Source: Neomoorella sulfitireducens
Lineage (GTDB): Bacteria > Bacillota > DSM-521 > Neomoorellales > Neomoorellaceae
DNA length: 62,406 nucleotides
Assembly: GCF_024733845.1 (NCBI RefSeq)
Contig: NZ_JANRHG010000015.1
Span: 1 to 62,406, forward strand
Reading direction: 5' to 3'
Part shown: piece after piece, positions 8,861 through 15,902 of the stretch
How positions within the stretch are numbered: the stretch's first letter is position 1
Layout: every line of letters begins with the position of its first letter
Made by a program: the position numbers and the translations under genes
The notes under the pieces: generated by a model
Database searches by the model: none
Told to the model about the DNA's origin: nothing
What the model saw: only the letters and a program-made list of their open reading frames with translations

Positions 8861-8888
8861 AACCGGGCCTGCTCGTGCCGGCCCGGTT
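8861..8888 (-). terminator. Intrinsic terminator after dapA
   Basis: 9-bp stem AACCGGGCC/GGCCCGGTT with a 10-nt loop, then TTTAATT on the minus strand. It lies 60 nt past the dapA stop and 45 nt before the rnj start, and would attenuate read-through into rnj. Confidence 0.75.
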
Positions 8889-8948
8889 ATAACCCACGAT
8901 CTCAACCAGCTATATTTATTATACCCCATCCGTCCTGTTCCCGCAACA

Positions 8949-9836
8949 TCACCCGGCCGGCAAAACGCCGGCTTCTTTCAGGGCGGCGGCGATTTTTTCC
9001 TTTTCCGCCTGGTTGGCCCCGACCAGGGGCAGGCGCACCGGGCCGGACGGCAGCCCCAGCATTTGCAGGGCTTCCTTGACCGGCACCGGGTTGGAGGTTA
9101 TAAATAGGGCTTTAAACAAGGGGAAGAGCTCCCGGTGCAGGGCCGCCGCCGCGGCCACGTCACCGCCGGCAAAGGCCCTGACCATGGCCTGCATCTTTTC
9201 CCCCGCCACATGGGAGGCGACGCTGATCACGCCATGGGCGCCCACGGCCATTAAGGGCAGGGTCAGGGAGTCGTCGCCGCTGTACAGGAGGAAACCGGGC
9301 GGCGCGTCTTTGATGATGGCCGTGGCCTGGTCCATATCGCCGCTGGCTTCTTTGACGGCGACGATGTTTTTAATCTCCGCCAGGCGTAAGGTCGTGGCCG
9401 CCTCCATATTGCGCCCCGTGCGGGAGGGGATATTGTAGAGGATGATGGGTAGGGAAACGGCCCCGGCAATGGCTTTAAAATGCTGGTACAGGCCCTCCTG
9501 GGAGGGGCGGTTGTAGTAGGGTACCACCAGCATCAAGCCGTCTACCCCCAGGGCTTCTGCCTCCCGGGAGAGCTCGATGCTGGCGGCGGTGGAGTTGGTA
9601 CCCGTGCCGGCAATGACCGCCGCCCTGCCGCCCACCGCTTCTTTGACAGCCCGGAAAAGGGCTATCTTCTCGTCATGGCTCAAAGCCGGCGACTCCCCGG
9701 TGGTGCCGGCCACCACCAGGCCGTCGCTGCCGTGGTCTACCAGGTAAGCGGCCAGTTGCTTAGCGCCGTCCAGGTCTAGTTTACCATCTTCTGTAAAAGG
9801 GGTCACCATGGCAGTGAGGATTCTACCCCACGGCAT
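8949..9836 (-). CDS. dapA: 4-hydroxy-tetrahydrodipicolinate synthase
   Basis: Condenses pyruvate with aspartate semialdehyde, the first committed step to lysine, diaminopimelate and dipicolinate. It is a 295-residue TIM-barrel enzyme. The Schiff-base lysine is K162 (VAVKEASGD), the catalytic tyrosine is Y134 (LYNIPSRTG), and the TTGES loop is at residues 45-49. The start ATG overlaps the end of dapG by 14 bp and has GCGAGGTG upstream within dapG, so the two are translationally coupled. It is the last biosynthetic gene of the riboswitch-led operon, and its product feeds both DapB and the dipicolinate synthase encoded upstream. Confidence 0.96.
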   Translation of the reverse strand: MPWGRILTAMVTPFTEDGKLDLDGAKQLAAYLVDHGSDGLVVAGTTGESPALSHDEKIALFRAVKEAVGGRAAVIAGTGTNSTAASIELSREAEALGVDGLMLVVPYYNRPSQEGLYQHFKAIAGAVSLPIILYNIPSRTGRNMEAATTLRLAEIKNIVAVKEASGDMDQATAIIKDAPPGFLLYSGDDSLTLPLMAVGAHGVISVASHVAGEKMQAMVRAFAGGDVAAAAALHRELFPLFKALFITSNPVPVKEALQMLGLPSGPVRLPLVGANQAEKEKIAAALKEAGVLPAG

Positions 9837-11064
9837 TAGCTTTCACCTCGCCTGTTTCTTCATCGTGCAGCTTGAATTCGCGGTGCAGGACCTGTACGGC
9901 CCGCTCCATGTCGGCCTGGTCTACCAGGCACCATATCGAGGTATAAGAATCGGCCGACTGTAAAATCTTTATTCCCGCGCGGTTCAGGGCGGTGACGATG
10001 GCCGCCATGACCCCGGGTACGCCGCGCATGCCGGCCCCCACGGCAGCCACCTTGGCGCAGTTGGGACGGGCCGCAACGTTAAAGCCCAATCCTTCGATCA
10101 ACTCCACCGCCCGGCCGGCGACGCCGGCGGCGACGGTAAAGACCAGTTCGCCGGGAAAGACGTTAATGAAGTCCACGCTGATGTCGTCCCGGGCCAGGGT
10201 CTGGAAAACGGTCTCGGCCCCTGCGTCGCCCGGCAGGGCAACCTTCAGCTGGGTCAGGCCGGCCATATGGGTGATGCCCGTTATTACCCGGTCCCGGCTG
10301 ATATGCACGCCGCCGGGGCCCGGCTGCCAGGCCACTACCAGGGTGCCCGGCCCGTCGCCAAAGGTGGACTTGATCTTCAAGGGGATATTTCCTTCCTGGG
10401 CGATTTCCACGGCGCGGGGATGGATCACTTTTGCCCCTTCGTAGGCCATCTGGCAGGCTTCCGTATAGGTGATGGTGCTCAGGGTCCTGGCGTCGCTGAC
10501 GATGCGGGGGTCGGCCGTCTTGACACCGTCCACGTCGGTGAAAATCTCCACCGCTTCCGCCTGCAGGGCCACGCCCAGGGCCGCGGCCGTGGTGTCGCTG
10601 CCGCCCCGGCCCAGGGTGGTGATTTCCCCGGCTTCGGTAACCCCCTGGAAGCCGGCCACCACCACAACCTGTTCCTGCTCCAGGCAGGACCGGACCCGCC
10701 GGGGGTCCACCCGGAGGATACGGGCGTCGTTAAAGCGGGCGTCGGTAATGATGCCGGCCTGGCCGCCGGTAAGAAAGACGGCCGGCAGGCCCCGTCCCTG
10801 CAAGGTCGCGCTTAACACGACACCGGCAATAATCTCCCCGCAGGACAGGAGCAAGTCGCGTTCCCGGGGAGAAATGGGGTTGCCGGACAACAAATCCAGT
10901 AATGTATCGGTGGCATAGGGTGCCCCGCGGCGGCCCATGGCCGAAACGACGACCGCCACCCGGTAACCGGCCCGGCAGGCCGCTTCAATATGCCGGGCCA
11001 CCAGCAACCGCTGCTCCGGGGTGGCTACCGAGGAGCCGCCGAACTTCTGCACCAGGACCTTCAT
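9823..11064 (-). CDS. dapG: Aspartate kinase
   Basis: Phosphorylates aspartate, opening the aspartate pathway. 413 residues: an amino-acid kinase domain beginning KVLVQKFGGSS and two C-terminal ACT domains for feedback control. The ATG at 11064 is chosen over upstream in-frame starts because it has GAGGTGACGGCC before it and matches the family N-terminus. It lies 16 bp after asd and overlaps dapA by 14 bp. Its position between asd and dapA equals dapG (aspartokinase I, diaminopimelate-sensitive) of Bacillus subtilis. The effector here is inferred from synteny only. Confidence 0.95.
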   Translation of the reverse strand: MKVLVQKFGGSSVATPEQRLLVARHIEAACRAGYRVAVVVSAMGRRGAPYATDTLLDLLSGNPISPRERDLLLSCGEIIAGVVLSATLQGRGLPAVFLTGGQAGIITDARFNDARILRVDPRRVRSCLEQEQVVVVAGFQGVTEAGEITTLGRGGSDTTAAALGVALQAEAVEIFTDVDGVKTADPRIVSDARTLSTITYTEACQMAYEGAKVIHPRAVEIAQEGNIPLKIKSTFGDGPGTLVVAWQPGPGGVHISRDRVITGITHMAGLTQLKVALPGDAGAETVFQTLARDDISVDFINVFPGELVFTVAAGVAGRAVELIEGLGFNVAARPNCAKVAAVGAGMRGVPGVMAAIVTALNRAGIKILQSADSYTSIWCLVDQADMERAVQVLHREFKLHDEETGEVKANAVG

Positions 11065-11080
11065 GGCCGTCACCTCGCTT

Positions 11081-12088
11081 TTAGAGAAGGCCCTCCTGCA
11101 CCAGCAGTTCCGCAATCTGGACGGCGTTGGTCGCCGCGCCCTTGCGTAAATTATCGGCTACGATCCACATGTTCAGGCCGCAGGGGACGGTAAAATCTTC
11201 GCGGATGCGGCCGACGAAGACTTCATCGCGGCCGTCGGCATGGATGGCCAGGGGATAGGCTCTGGCTTCCAGGTCATCCACCACCACGACCCCCGGCGCC
11301 CGGCGCAGGAGTTCCCTGGCCGCCGCTGCCGTCAGTTTTTCCCGTGTCTCCACGTTGACCGCTTCCGAGTGGCCGTTAAAGACCGGCACCCGCACCGTCG
11401 TGGCCGTTACCTGGATCTGGTCGTCGCCCATGATCTTTTTGGTCTCGTTGACCATTTTCATTTCTTCTTTGCTGTAGCCGTTCTCCAGGAAGACGTCGAT
11501 GTGGGGCAGGCAGTTGAAGGCGATCGGCCAGGGAAATACCCTGCCCGTTACCTCTTCCCCGTTCAGGACCTGCTGCGCCTGCTGCCGCAGCTCGTCGATG
11601 GCTTCCTGGCCGGCGCCGGATACGGCCTGGTAGGTGGAAACAACAATCCTCTTGATGCCGGCGGCGTCGTAGATGGGTTTTAGAGCCACCACCATCTGGA
11701 TGGTGGAGCAGTTGGGATTGGCGATCAAACCTTTGTGCCAGCGGACGTCCCGGGGATTGACCTCCGGCACCACCAGGGGCACCTCGGGGTCCATGCGGAA
11801 GTTGTTGCTGTTGTCGATTACCACCGCGCCGGCTTCCACCGCCGCCCGGCCGTAAAGCTTGCTGGCCTCGCCGCCGGCGAAGAGGGCCACGTCAATGCCG
11901 GCAAAGGAGGCCGGGGTGGTTTCTTCGATAACGTACTCCTCATTCCTGAAGGTTACGGTTTTGCCTGCCGAACGGCTGGTGGCCAGGACCTTCAGCCTGC
12001 CGACGGGGAAATTCCTCTCCTCCAAAACCTTGAGCATGGCCTGGCCCACGGCTCCGGTTCCAACTACAGCGACGTTATAAGTCTTCAT
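11081..12088 (-). CDS. asd: Aspartate-semialdehyde dehydrogenase
   Basis: Reduces aspartyl phosphate to aspartate semialdehyde with NADPH. 335 residues: an N-terminal nucleotide-binding loop GTGAVG (residues 10-15) and the catalytic Cys127 in NPNCSTIQ. The length is typical. It sits between dpaB and dapG in the operon. A ribosome site AGGAGG lies 14 nt before the ATG, a long spacing. The product is the branch metabolite used by DapA. Confidence 0.96.
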   Translation of the reverse strand: MKTYNVAVVGTGAVGQAMLKVLEERNFPVGRLKVLATSRSAGKTVTFRNEEYVIEETTPASFAGIDVALFAGGEASKLYGRAAVEAGAVVIDNSNNFRMDPEVPLVVPEVNPRDVRWHKGLIANPNCSTIQMVVALKPIYDAAGIKRIVVSTYQAVSGAGQEAIDELRQQAQQVLNGEEVTGRVFPWPIAFNCLPHIDVFLENGYSKEEMKMVNETKKIMGDDQIQVTATTVRVPVFNGHSEAVNVETREKLTAAAARELLRRAPGVVVVDDLEARAYPLAIHADGRDEVFVGRIREDFTVPCGLNMWIVADNLRKGAATNAVQIAELLVQEGLL

Positions 12089-12098
12089 TTGCTGATTG

Positions 12099-12710
12099 CT
12101 ATCCTCCTGTCGCCTGTCCCTTTGGCGGCGGACCCAGTAAAAGGGGCTGGATCTGGCGCCCCTCCAGGGCCGCCAGGATGGTGTCGACTATTAAATCCAT
12201 ACTGGCTACCAGGGAATTGGGTTTATTGTGGGGGTCGTCCTGGCCAAAGGGAACCAGGTAAATATTTTTCATGTTCATTACCCGGCCTAAATTCACGGCG
12301 TTGGCCCCCAGGCCGTCGTTGGTGGAAATGGCCAGCACCACCGGGCGCAGGTTGCGCAGCTGGGCTTTCATGGCCATCAGGACCGGGGTGTCGGTAATCC
12401 CGTTGGCCAGTTTGGCCAGGGTATTGCCGGTACAGGGGGCAACGACAATGACGTCGAAAAGTTTTTTCGGGCCGATCGGCTCTGCCGTAACAATAGTATC
12501 TATGGCTTTTTGCCCGGTAATTCTTTCTACCTCCGCCCGCCAGAAGGCACTGGTGCCGAAACGGGTATCGCTGTCCCTGACGGCCGGGGACAGGATCGGC
12601 ACCGCCCTGGCGCCTTCGGCAACAACCCTGGCCAGCTCCTGCATTACCACCGCCAGGGTACAATGGGAGCCGGTGACGGCAAACCCTACTCTCTTGCCCT
12701 GCAGCCGCAT
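12099..12710 (-). CDS. dpaB: Dipicolinate synthase subunit B
   Basis: SpoVFB/DpaB, the flavoprotein-fold subunit of dipicolinate synthase, which makes the spore-core dipicolinic acid from the DapA product. 203 residues from the ATG at 12710 (start MRLQGKRVGFAVTG, GGAGGTGCTTATC upstream). Longer in-frame starts are discounted because they run into dpaA. The segment VIVVAPCTGNTLAKLANG matches the flavoprotein-family cofactor loop. It follows dpaA by 22 bp. Its presence shows that the organism forms dipicolinate-containing endospores. Confidence 0.94.
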   Translation of the reverse strand: MRLQGKRVGFAVTGSHCTLAVVMQELARVVAEGARAVPILSPAVRDSDTRFGTSAFWRAEVERITGQKAIDTIVTAEPIGPKKLFDVIVVAPCTGNTLAKLANGITDTPVLMAMKAQLRNLRPVVLAISTNDGLGANAVNLGRVMNMKNIYLVPFGQDDPHNKPNSLVASMDLIVDTILAALEGRQIQPLLLGPPPKGQATGG

Positions 12711-12732
12711 GATAAGCACCTCCACGCAGGGT

Positions 12733-13626
12733 TTACAGTCGTCCCAGGCATTTCCGGATAACGGCGGGGTACACCCGGGCCAGGATTTCCCCGGCTGTCC
12801 GGGGGGCCACCTTGCCCGGCAGCCCCGGGGCGAGGACGGCCCGGCGCTTGAGGGCGGCAGCGGCGGCGAAATCAGTCCCACCGGGGTCCGACGCCAGGTC
12901 GATGATCAGGACCCCCGGCCTAGTCAGGGCCAGGAGTTCTCCCGTCAGGACCGGGGCGGGAACGGTATTGAAAATGACGTCGGCCCGCGCGATTACGGCT
13001 GCCAGATCGGTAAAGGCGAAGGCCGGCCACCCCACGGCGTAGGCCCGGGCCCGGTCGGGCGCCCCCCGGTCGACTACCGTCACCCGGGCGCCTATCCCGG
13101 CCAGCATCCGCGCCAGGGTGAAACCGGTACGGCCCAGGCCCAGGACGAAGGCCTCGCTGCCGTGCAGGGTAATGGGGAGCTCCTGCATGGCCATCATGAT
13201 GGCCCCTTCGGCAGTAGGGATGGAATTTAAGATGGCCATTTCGTCCATCTCTGCCGTTTCTACCAGCTGCCAGCCGCGCTCTGCCGCTATTTCTTTCAGG
13301 AAGGCCTTGGCCACCCCTACCAGGACCGGCGTCCCCGGCGGGATGGCAGCGGCCAGTTCCCCGGTGAAATACAGGGGCCGCCGCGCCAGGGGGGCGTGGA
13401 TGGTACCTCCCGCTTTTACCCCCGGCACCGGTAAAATAATTACCCCCGCTCCCCTCACGGCGTCCGGGGGATGGTCATAACAGGTGCAACCTTCCCGCTC
13501 CGGTAAATCACCCAGGCCGGCTACCTGCACTTCTGCTCCCCGGCGCAGCAGCTCTTCCAGGAGAACTATTTCCCGGGCATCGCCTCCCAGCATTGCCACC
13601 TTAGTCCCTGCCAGCATCCCGCCCAT
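12733..13626 (-). CDS. dpaA: Dipicolinate synthase subunit A
   Basis: SpoVFA/DpaA, the NAD(P)-binding dehydrogenase-like subunit that works with DpaB in the mother cell. 297 residues from the ATG at 13626, which lies 9 nt after GGAGGT. A longer TTG start at 13647 would put that ribosome site inside the gene. The C-terminal Rossmann loop is VLGLGRTGFTLARML. A sigma-K-like promoter and a palindrome lie between this gene and dapB, so it could be switched on separately from the lysine riboswitch transcript. Confidence 0.94.
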   Translation of the reverse strand: MGGMLAGTKVAMLGGDAREIVLLEELLRRGAEVQVAGLGDLPEREGCTCYDHPPDAVRGAGVIILPVPGVKAGGTIHAPLARRPLYFTGELAAAIPPGTPVLVGVAKAFLKEIAAERGWQLVETAEMDEMAILNSIPTAEGAIMMAMQELPITLHGSEAFVLGLGRTGFTLARMLAGIGARVTVVDRGAPDRARAYAVGWPAFAFTDLAAVIARADVIFNTVPAPVLTGELLALTRPGVLIIDLASDPGGTDFAAAAALKRRAVLAPGLPGKVAPRTAGEILARVYPAVIRKCLGRL

Positions 13627-13649
13627 GCCGGAACGACCTCCTGTCAAGT

Positions 13650-13665
13650 TAGTACAACTGTACTA
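13650..13665. promoter_or_regulatory. Operator-like palindrome upstream of dpaA
   Basis: TAGTACAACTGTACTA: a perfect 7-bp dyad around a 2-nt centre. It lies just past the putative sigma-K -10 box and 10 nt before the dpaA ribosome site. It is well placed for a repressor or for a small mRNA hairpin. No binding protein is identified. Confidence 0.45.
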
Positions 13666-13669
13666 CTTG

Positions 13670-13697
13670 CAATATATGTGCGGCCGCCCCGGGAGGT
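13670..13697 (-). promoter_or_regulatory. Candidate sigma-K promoter for dpaAB
   Basis: On the minus strand ACC (13695-13697), a 16-nt spacer, then CATATATTG (13670-13678), against the sigma-K pattern AC-N16/17-CATAnnnTA. The last consensus position is G instead of A. The orthologous spoVF operon of Bacillus subtilis is sigma-K controlled, which supports the reading. Confidence 0.4.
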
Positions 13698-13704
13698 GCC
13701 AGGC

Positions 13705-14508
13705 CTATAATTCCAGCAGGTTTTCCAGCCCGTAAACCAGCCCTTTAAGGTGGAGGACCTGCCGCACGGCCAGTAAAAGCCCGGGCAAAAAGGCTTCCCG
13801 GCCGGTTGTGTCATGGCGGATGGTCAGGAGCTGTCCCTGGCCGCCGAAAATTACCTCCTGGTGGGCTATTGCTCCCGGCAGGCGCAGGCTGTGGACGGCC
13901 AGGCCCCGGTAAGCGCCTCCCCTGGCCCCGGGCACCTTTTCTTCCCCGGCCGGCAGGGGCGGTACCGCCTCCATCGCCCCGGCCATAAGTTCGGCCGTTT
14001 TTAAGGCCGTCCCCGAAGGGGCGTCGATCTTTTGTTCGTGGTGCATTTCGATAATTTCCGCCCGGGGGAAGTAACGGGCCGCCTGGCGGGCAAAGTGCAT
14101 CATTAATATGGCCCCGAGGGAAAAATTGGGAGCCACCACCGCGCCTACCTGCCGGGCTTCGCAGAGCTGGTGCAGCTCGTCCAGCTGCGCAGTGCTCATG
14201 CCGGTGGTGCCGATGACCGGGCTTACCCCCTCCTCTACGGCCAGGCGGGCGTTGGCCAGGGCGGCGGCGGCCACGGTGAAATCGACCAGCACCCGGGGGC
14301 GGGCGGCCCTTATCACTGCTGCCAGGTCGTCACTGATGGACACCCCGGCAGGCTGCAAGCCGTTTAAGGTGCCGATATCCGTGCCGGCCGCCACCCGGTC
14401 TACGGCGCCTACCACTTCTATGTCATCAGCCTGGAGCAGGCCCTTCGTCATCTCCCGGCCCATGCGGCCGGCGGCGCCGGTAACTACCACTCTTATCGTT
14501 GCTGTCAC
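13705..14508 (-). CDS. dapB: 4-hydroxy-tetrahydrodipicolinate reductase
   Basis: Reduces the DapA product to tetrahydrodipicolinate with NAD(P)H. 267 residues: nucleotide loop VTGAAGRMGREM near the N-terminus and the conserved EMHHEQKIDAPSGTA substrate/catalytic segment. The GTG at 14508 places IRVVVTGAAG at the expected distance, but the GGGGG ribosome site abuts it, so the exact start is uncertain. It is the first gene after the lysine riboswitch and its terminator, hence the gene most directly controlled by lysine. Confidence 0.95.
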   Translation of the reverse strand: MTATIRVVVTGAAGRMGREMTKGLLQADDIEVVGAVDRVAAGTDIGTLNGLQPAGVSISDDLAAVIRAARPRVLVDFTVAAAALANARLAVEEGVSPVIGTTGMSTAQLDELHQLCEARQVGAVVAPNFSLGAILMMHFARQAARYFPRAEIIEMHHEQKIDAPSGTALKTAELMAGAMEAVPPLPAGEEKVPGARGGAYRGLAVHSLRLPGAIAHQEVIFGGQGQLLTIRHDTTGREAFLPGLLLAVRQVLHLKGLVYGLENLLEL

Positions 14509-14527
14509 CCCCTTTTAAAAAAACTAA

Positions 14528-14561
14528 GGGGAAACCATGAGCATCCCGCTCCGGTTTCCCC
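14528..14561 (-). terminator. Riboswitch expression platform: intrinsic terminator before dapB
   Basis: Minus-strand stem GGGGAAACC/GGTTTCCCC, extended inside by GAGC/GCTC, followed by TTAGTTTTTTT. It lies only 20 nt before the dapB start. Its upper part (GGATGCTCAT, 14537-14546) can instead pair with ATGAGTATTC (14572-14581), which overlaps the 3' strand of the aptamer's closing stem. This gives a complete lysine-on terminator / lysine-off antiterminator switch. Confidence 0.85.
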
Positions 14562-14576
14562 CGGATTACCAGAATA

Positions 14577-14835
14577 CTCATCTCGCCAGGCCTCTTCGTG
14601 CGAGTAGCGCTCCACCGTTAACGCCTCGCCTCCGGCGCCGGTCCCATGCCTCAATACCGGCGCCCCCGCCGTTACGGTGACAGTCCGGCCCTTATTCAGC
14701 GGCCGTCCCAGGAAGATGACCTTGGGCCTGCCATCTCCCTTCGGCAGCGTACCCTTTCCTGCCGGCTCACCGGTGCCCGCCTCACCGGCAGTACTCTTGC
14801 CCGCTGCACCTCTACCCCACTGCACACGAGATGAG
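14577..14835 (-). ncRNA. Lysine riboswitch (L-box) aptamer
   Basis: The transcript carries L-box landmarks in order: GTAGAGGTGCAGC, AAGAGTACTGCC, GGAAAGGG, CGCTGCCGAAGGG, then GCTGAATAAGGGCCGGACTG and TGTCA. The ends are closed by a perfect 9-bp stem CTCATCTCG (14827-14835) with CGAGATGAG (14577-14585). Lysine binding should stabilise this closing stem and release the terminator at 14528-14561, shutting off dapB-dpaA-dpaB-asd-dapG-dapA. The family match is by recalled consensus. An Infernal search against Rfam RF00168 would settle the exact limits. Confidence 0.9.
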
Positions 14836-14855
14836 TTTATGCCTTTGTTTACCCT

Positions 14856-14884
14856 ATGATACCACCGGAGATAAGTCCTGTCAA
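14856..14884 (-). promoter_or_regulatory. Sigma-A promoter of the lysine/dipicolinate operon
   Basis: TTGACA (14879-14884, perfect consensus), a 17-nt spacer and TATCAT (14856-14861) on the minus strand. Transcription would start near 14849, just ahead of the riboswitch. The -35 box overlaps the stop codon of ymxH. Confidence 0.8.
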
Positions 14885-15147
14885 TCTTTCTCCCGCCGGC
14901 GGCTGTAAGTGGGATCCAGGCTGACTACTACCACTTCGCTGCCGACCTTCTGGACGGCTTCCCAGGGGATCACCATTTCCTGGCGGGCGCCGAATAAAGA
15001 CAGCCATCTCCCCTTCACGGGCAGGATAATGGCGGCAATGGTCCCCCCGGCCAGGTCCAGGATCAGGTCGGCGTCGCCGATATGTCCCAGGCGGGAGCCG
15101 TCGTAGAGGTTAATTATCTCCTTGCCCATGAGTTCCGTCAGGCGCAT
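14881..15147 (-). CDS. ymxH: YlmC/YmxH-family PRC-barrel protein
   Basis: 88 residues, a single PRC-barrel-like beta domain (LTELMGKEIINLYDGSRLGHIGDADLILD). Members are small sporulation-associated proteins of unclear biochemical role in spore-forming Firmicutes. Its place between the M16 peptidase region and spoVF genes equals ymxH in Bacillus subtilis. The ribosome site (AGAGGC) is weak and close to the ATG. The 3' end carries the promoter of the next operon. Confidence 0.8.
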   Translation of the reverse strand: MRLTELMGKEIINLYDGSRLGHIGDADLILDLAGGTIAAIILPVKGRWLSLFGARQEMVIPWEAVQKVGSEVVVVSLDPTYSRRREKD

Positions 15148-15151
15148 GCCT

Positions 15152-15475
15152 CTACCGCCCTTTCCGCCGCGGCCAGATAACCAGGACCAGGGGCTGGACG
15201 AGGGCTATTATCAGGGCGACAACGGCCAGGGGATCGACCAGCAACCCGCCGATGGCTATCGTTTGCGGCAGGCTGATCTTTAAGAAGCTGGCCAGGAGCA
15301 CCAGGGAGAGGTAAATACCCCCGGCGATGGCTGCCAGTTCGGCCAGGGCCCGGGAAACGGGGCTGGCGACGGCTTCCATATTGCTGCTGCGGTAAAAGCC
15401 GACCTTGGCCTTTAGGGCCAGGATTAAAAGGAAGAGCAGGAGGCAGATAAAAAATAAAGCATTCATGGATCTCAT
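15152..15475 (-). CDS. Small three-helix membrane protein, unknown function
   Basis: 107 residues (104 if the ATG at 15466 is used, which is 9 nt from GGGAG and more likely). Hydrophobic helices are at about residues 4-22, 42-66 and 76-100, and the end is basic (WPRRKGR). No family is recognised. It ends 4 bp before ymxH and follows the dUTPase-like gene, so it is part of the same run of minus-strand genes. Confidence 0.65.
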   Translation of the reverse strand: MRSMNALFFICLLLFLLILALKAKVGFYRSSNMEAVASPVSRALAELAAIAGGIYLSLVLLASFLKISLPQTIAIGGLLVDPLAVVALIIALVQPLVLVIWPRRKGR

Positions 15476-15512
15476 CTCCCTTCGCTAAAACATATGAAGG
15501 GAGAGGTCTACT

Positions 15513-15890
15513 TTATGCCTCCTTGTCCTCCCCGATGGCGGCATATTCCTGCCGATCCGTCAGGCCCTGCTGCCGCTTGAAGTTTTCCTCGTTTTTAGCC
15601 AGGTACGCCCGGTAAAATTCGTCTGCCGTAATGCCGGCTTTGAGGCACATGCTGACGAGAAAGTGGAGGATGTCGACGAGTTCGCCTTTGATGGCTTCGC
15701 GGTCTAAAGGATGGGGATTCTTCCACCATTTGAAGTTTACTTCATCCAGGAGCTCTCCCAGCTCGGCGACCATGGCCAGGACTTCTTTCTGGATCCACTC
15801 CTCCAGGCCGTAACCGGGCAGCCGGCGCCGACGGGCCAGGTCCCTGTCGAAGCGCTCCTGGAGGGCAAAGATATGTTCTAAACGATCCAT
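15513..15890 (-). CDS. dUTPase-like all-alpha NTP pyrophosphatase
   Basis: 125 residues of the dimeric dUTPase/MazG-like fold. Acidic metal ligands are in the MVAELGELLDEVNFKWW helix and in GELVDILHF, the E-x2-E...E-x2-D pattern of the family. Members hydrolyse dUTP or related NTPs to the monophosphate and pyrophosphate, keeping uracil out of DNA. The KWWKNPHPLDREAIKGELVD core resembles the dUTPase_2 family of Firmicutes and phages. Exact substrate specificity is not certain. Confidence 0.8.
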   Translation of the reverse strand: MDRLEHIFALQERFDRDLARRRRLPGYGLEEWIQKEVLAMVAELGELLDEVNFKWWKNPHPLDREAIKGELVDILHFLVSMCLKAGITADEFYRAYLAKNEENFKRQQGLTDRQEYAAIGEDKEA

Positions 15891-15902
15891 GAGTAATCCT
15901 CC

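Noticed and set aside
12711-12881. N-terminal extension of DpaB
   Set aside because: It overlaps dpaA, lacks a ribosome site and is not homologous to DpaB. The ATG at 12710 has GGAGG and the family N-terminus.
14505-14825. 106-codon open frame ending on dapB's start (GTGA overlap)
   Set aside because: It lies over the lysine riboswitch and its terminator. The composition is Gly/Ala/Arg-rich with no family, and the RNA explains the sequence.
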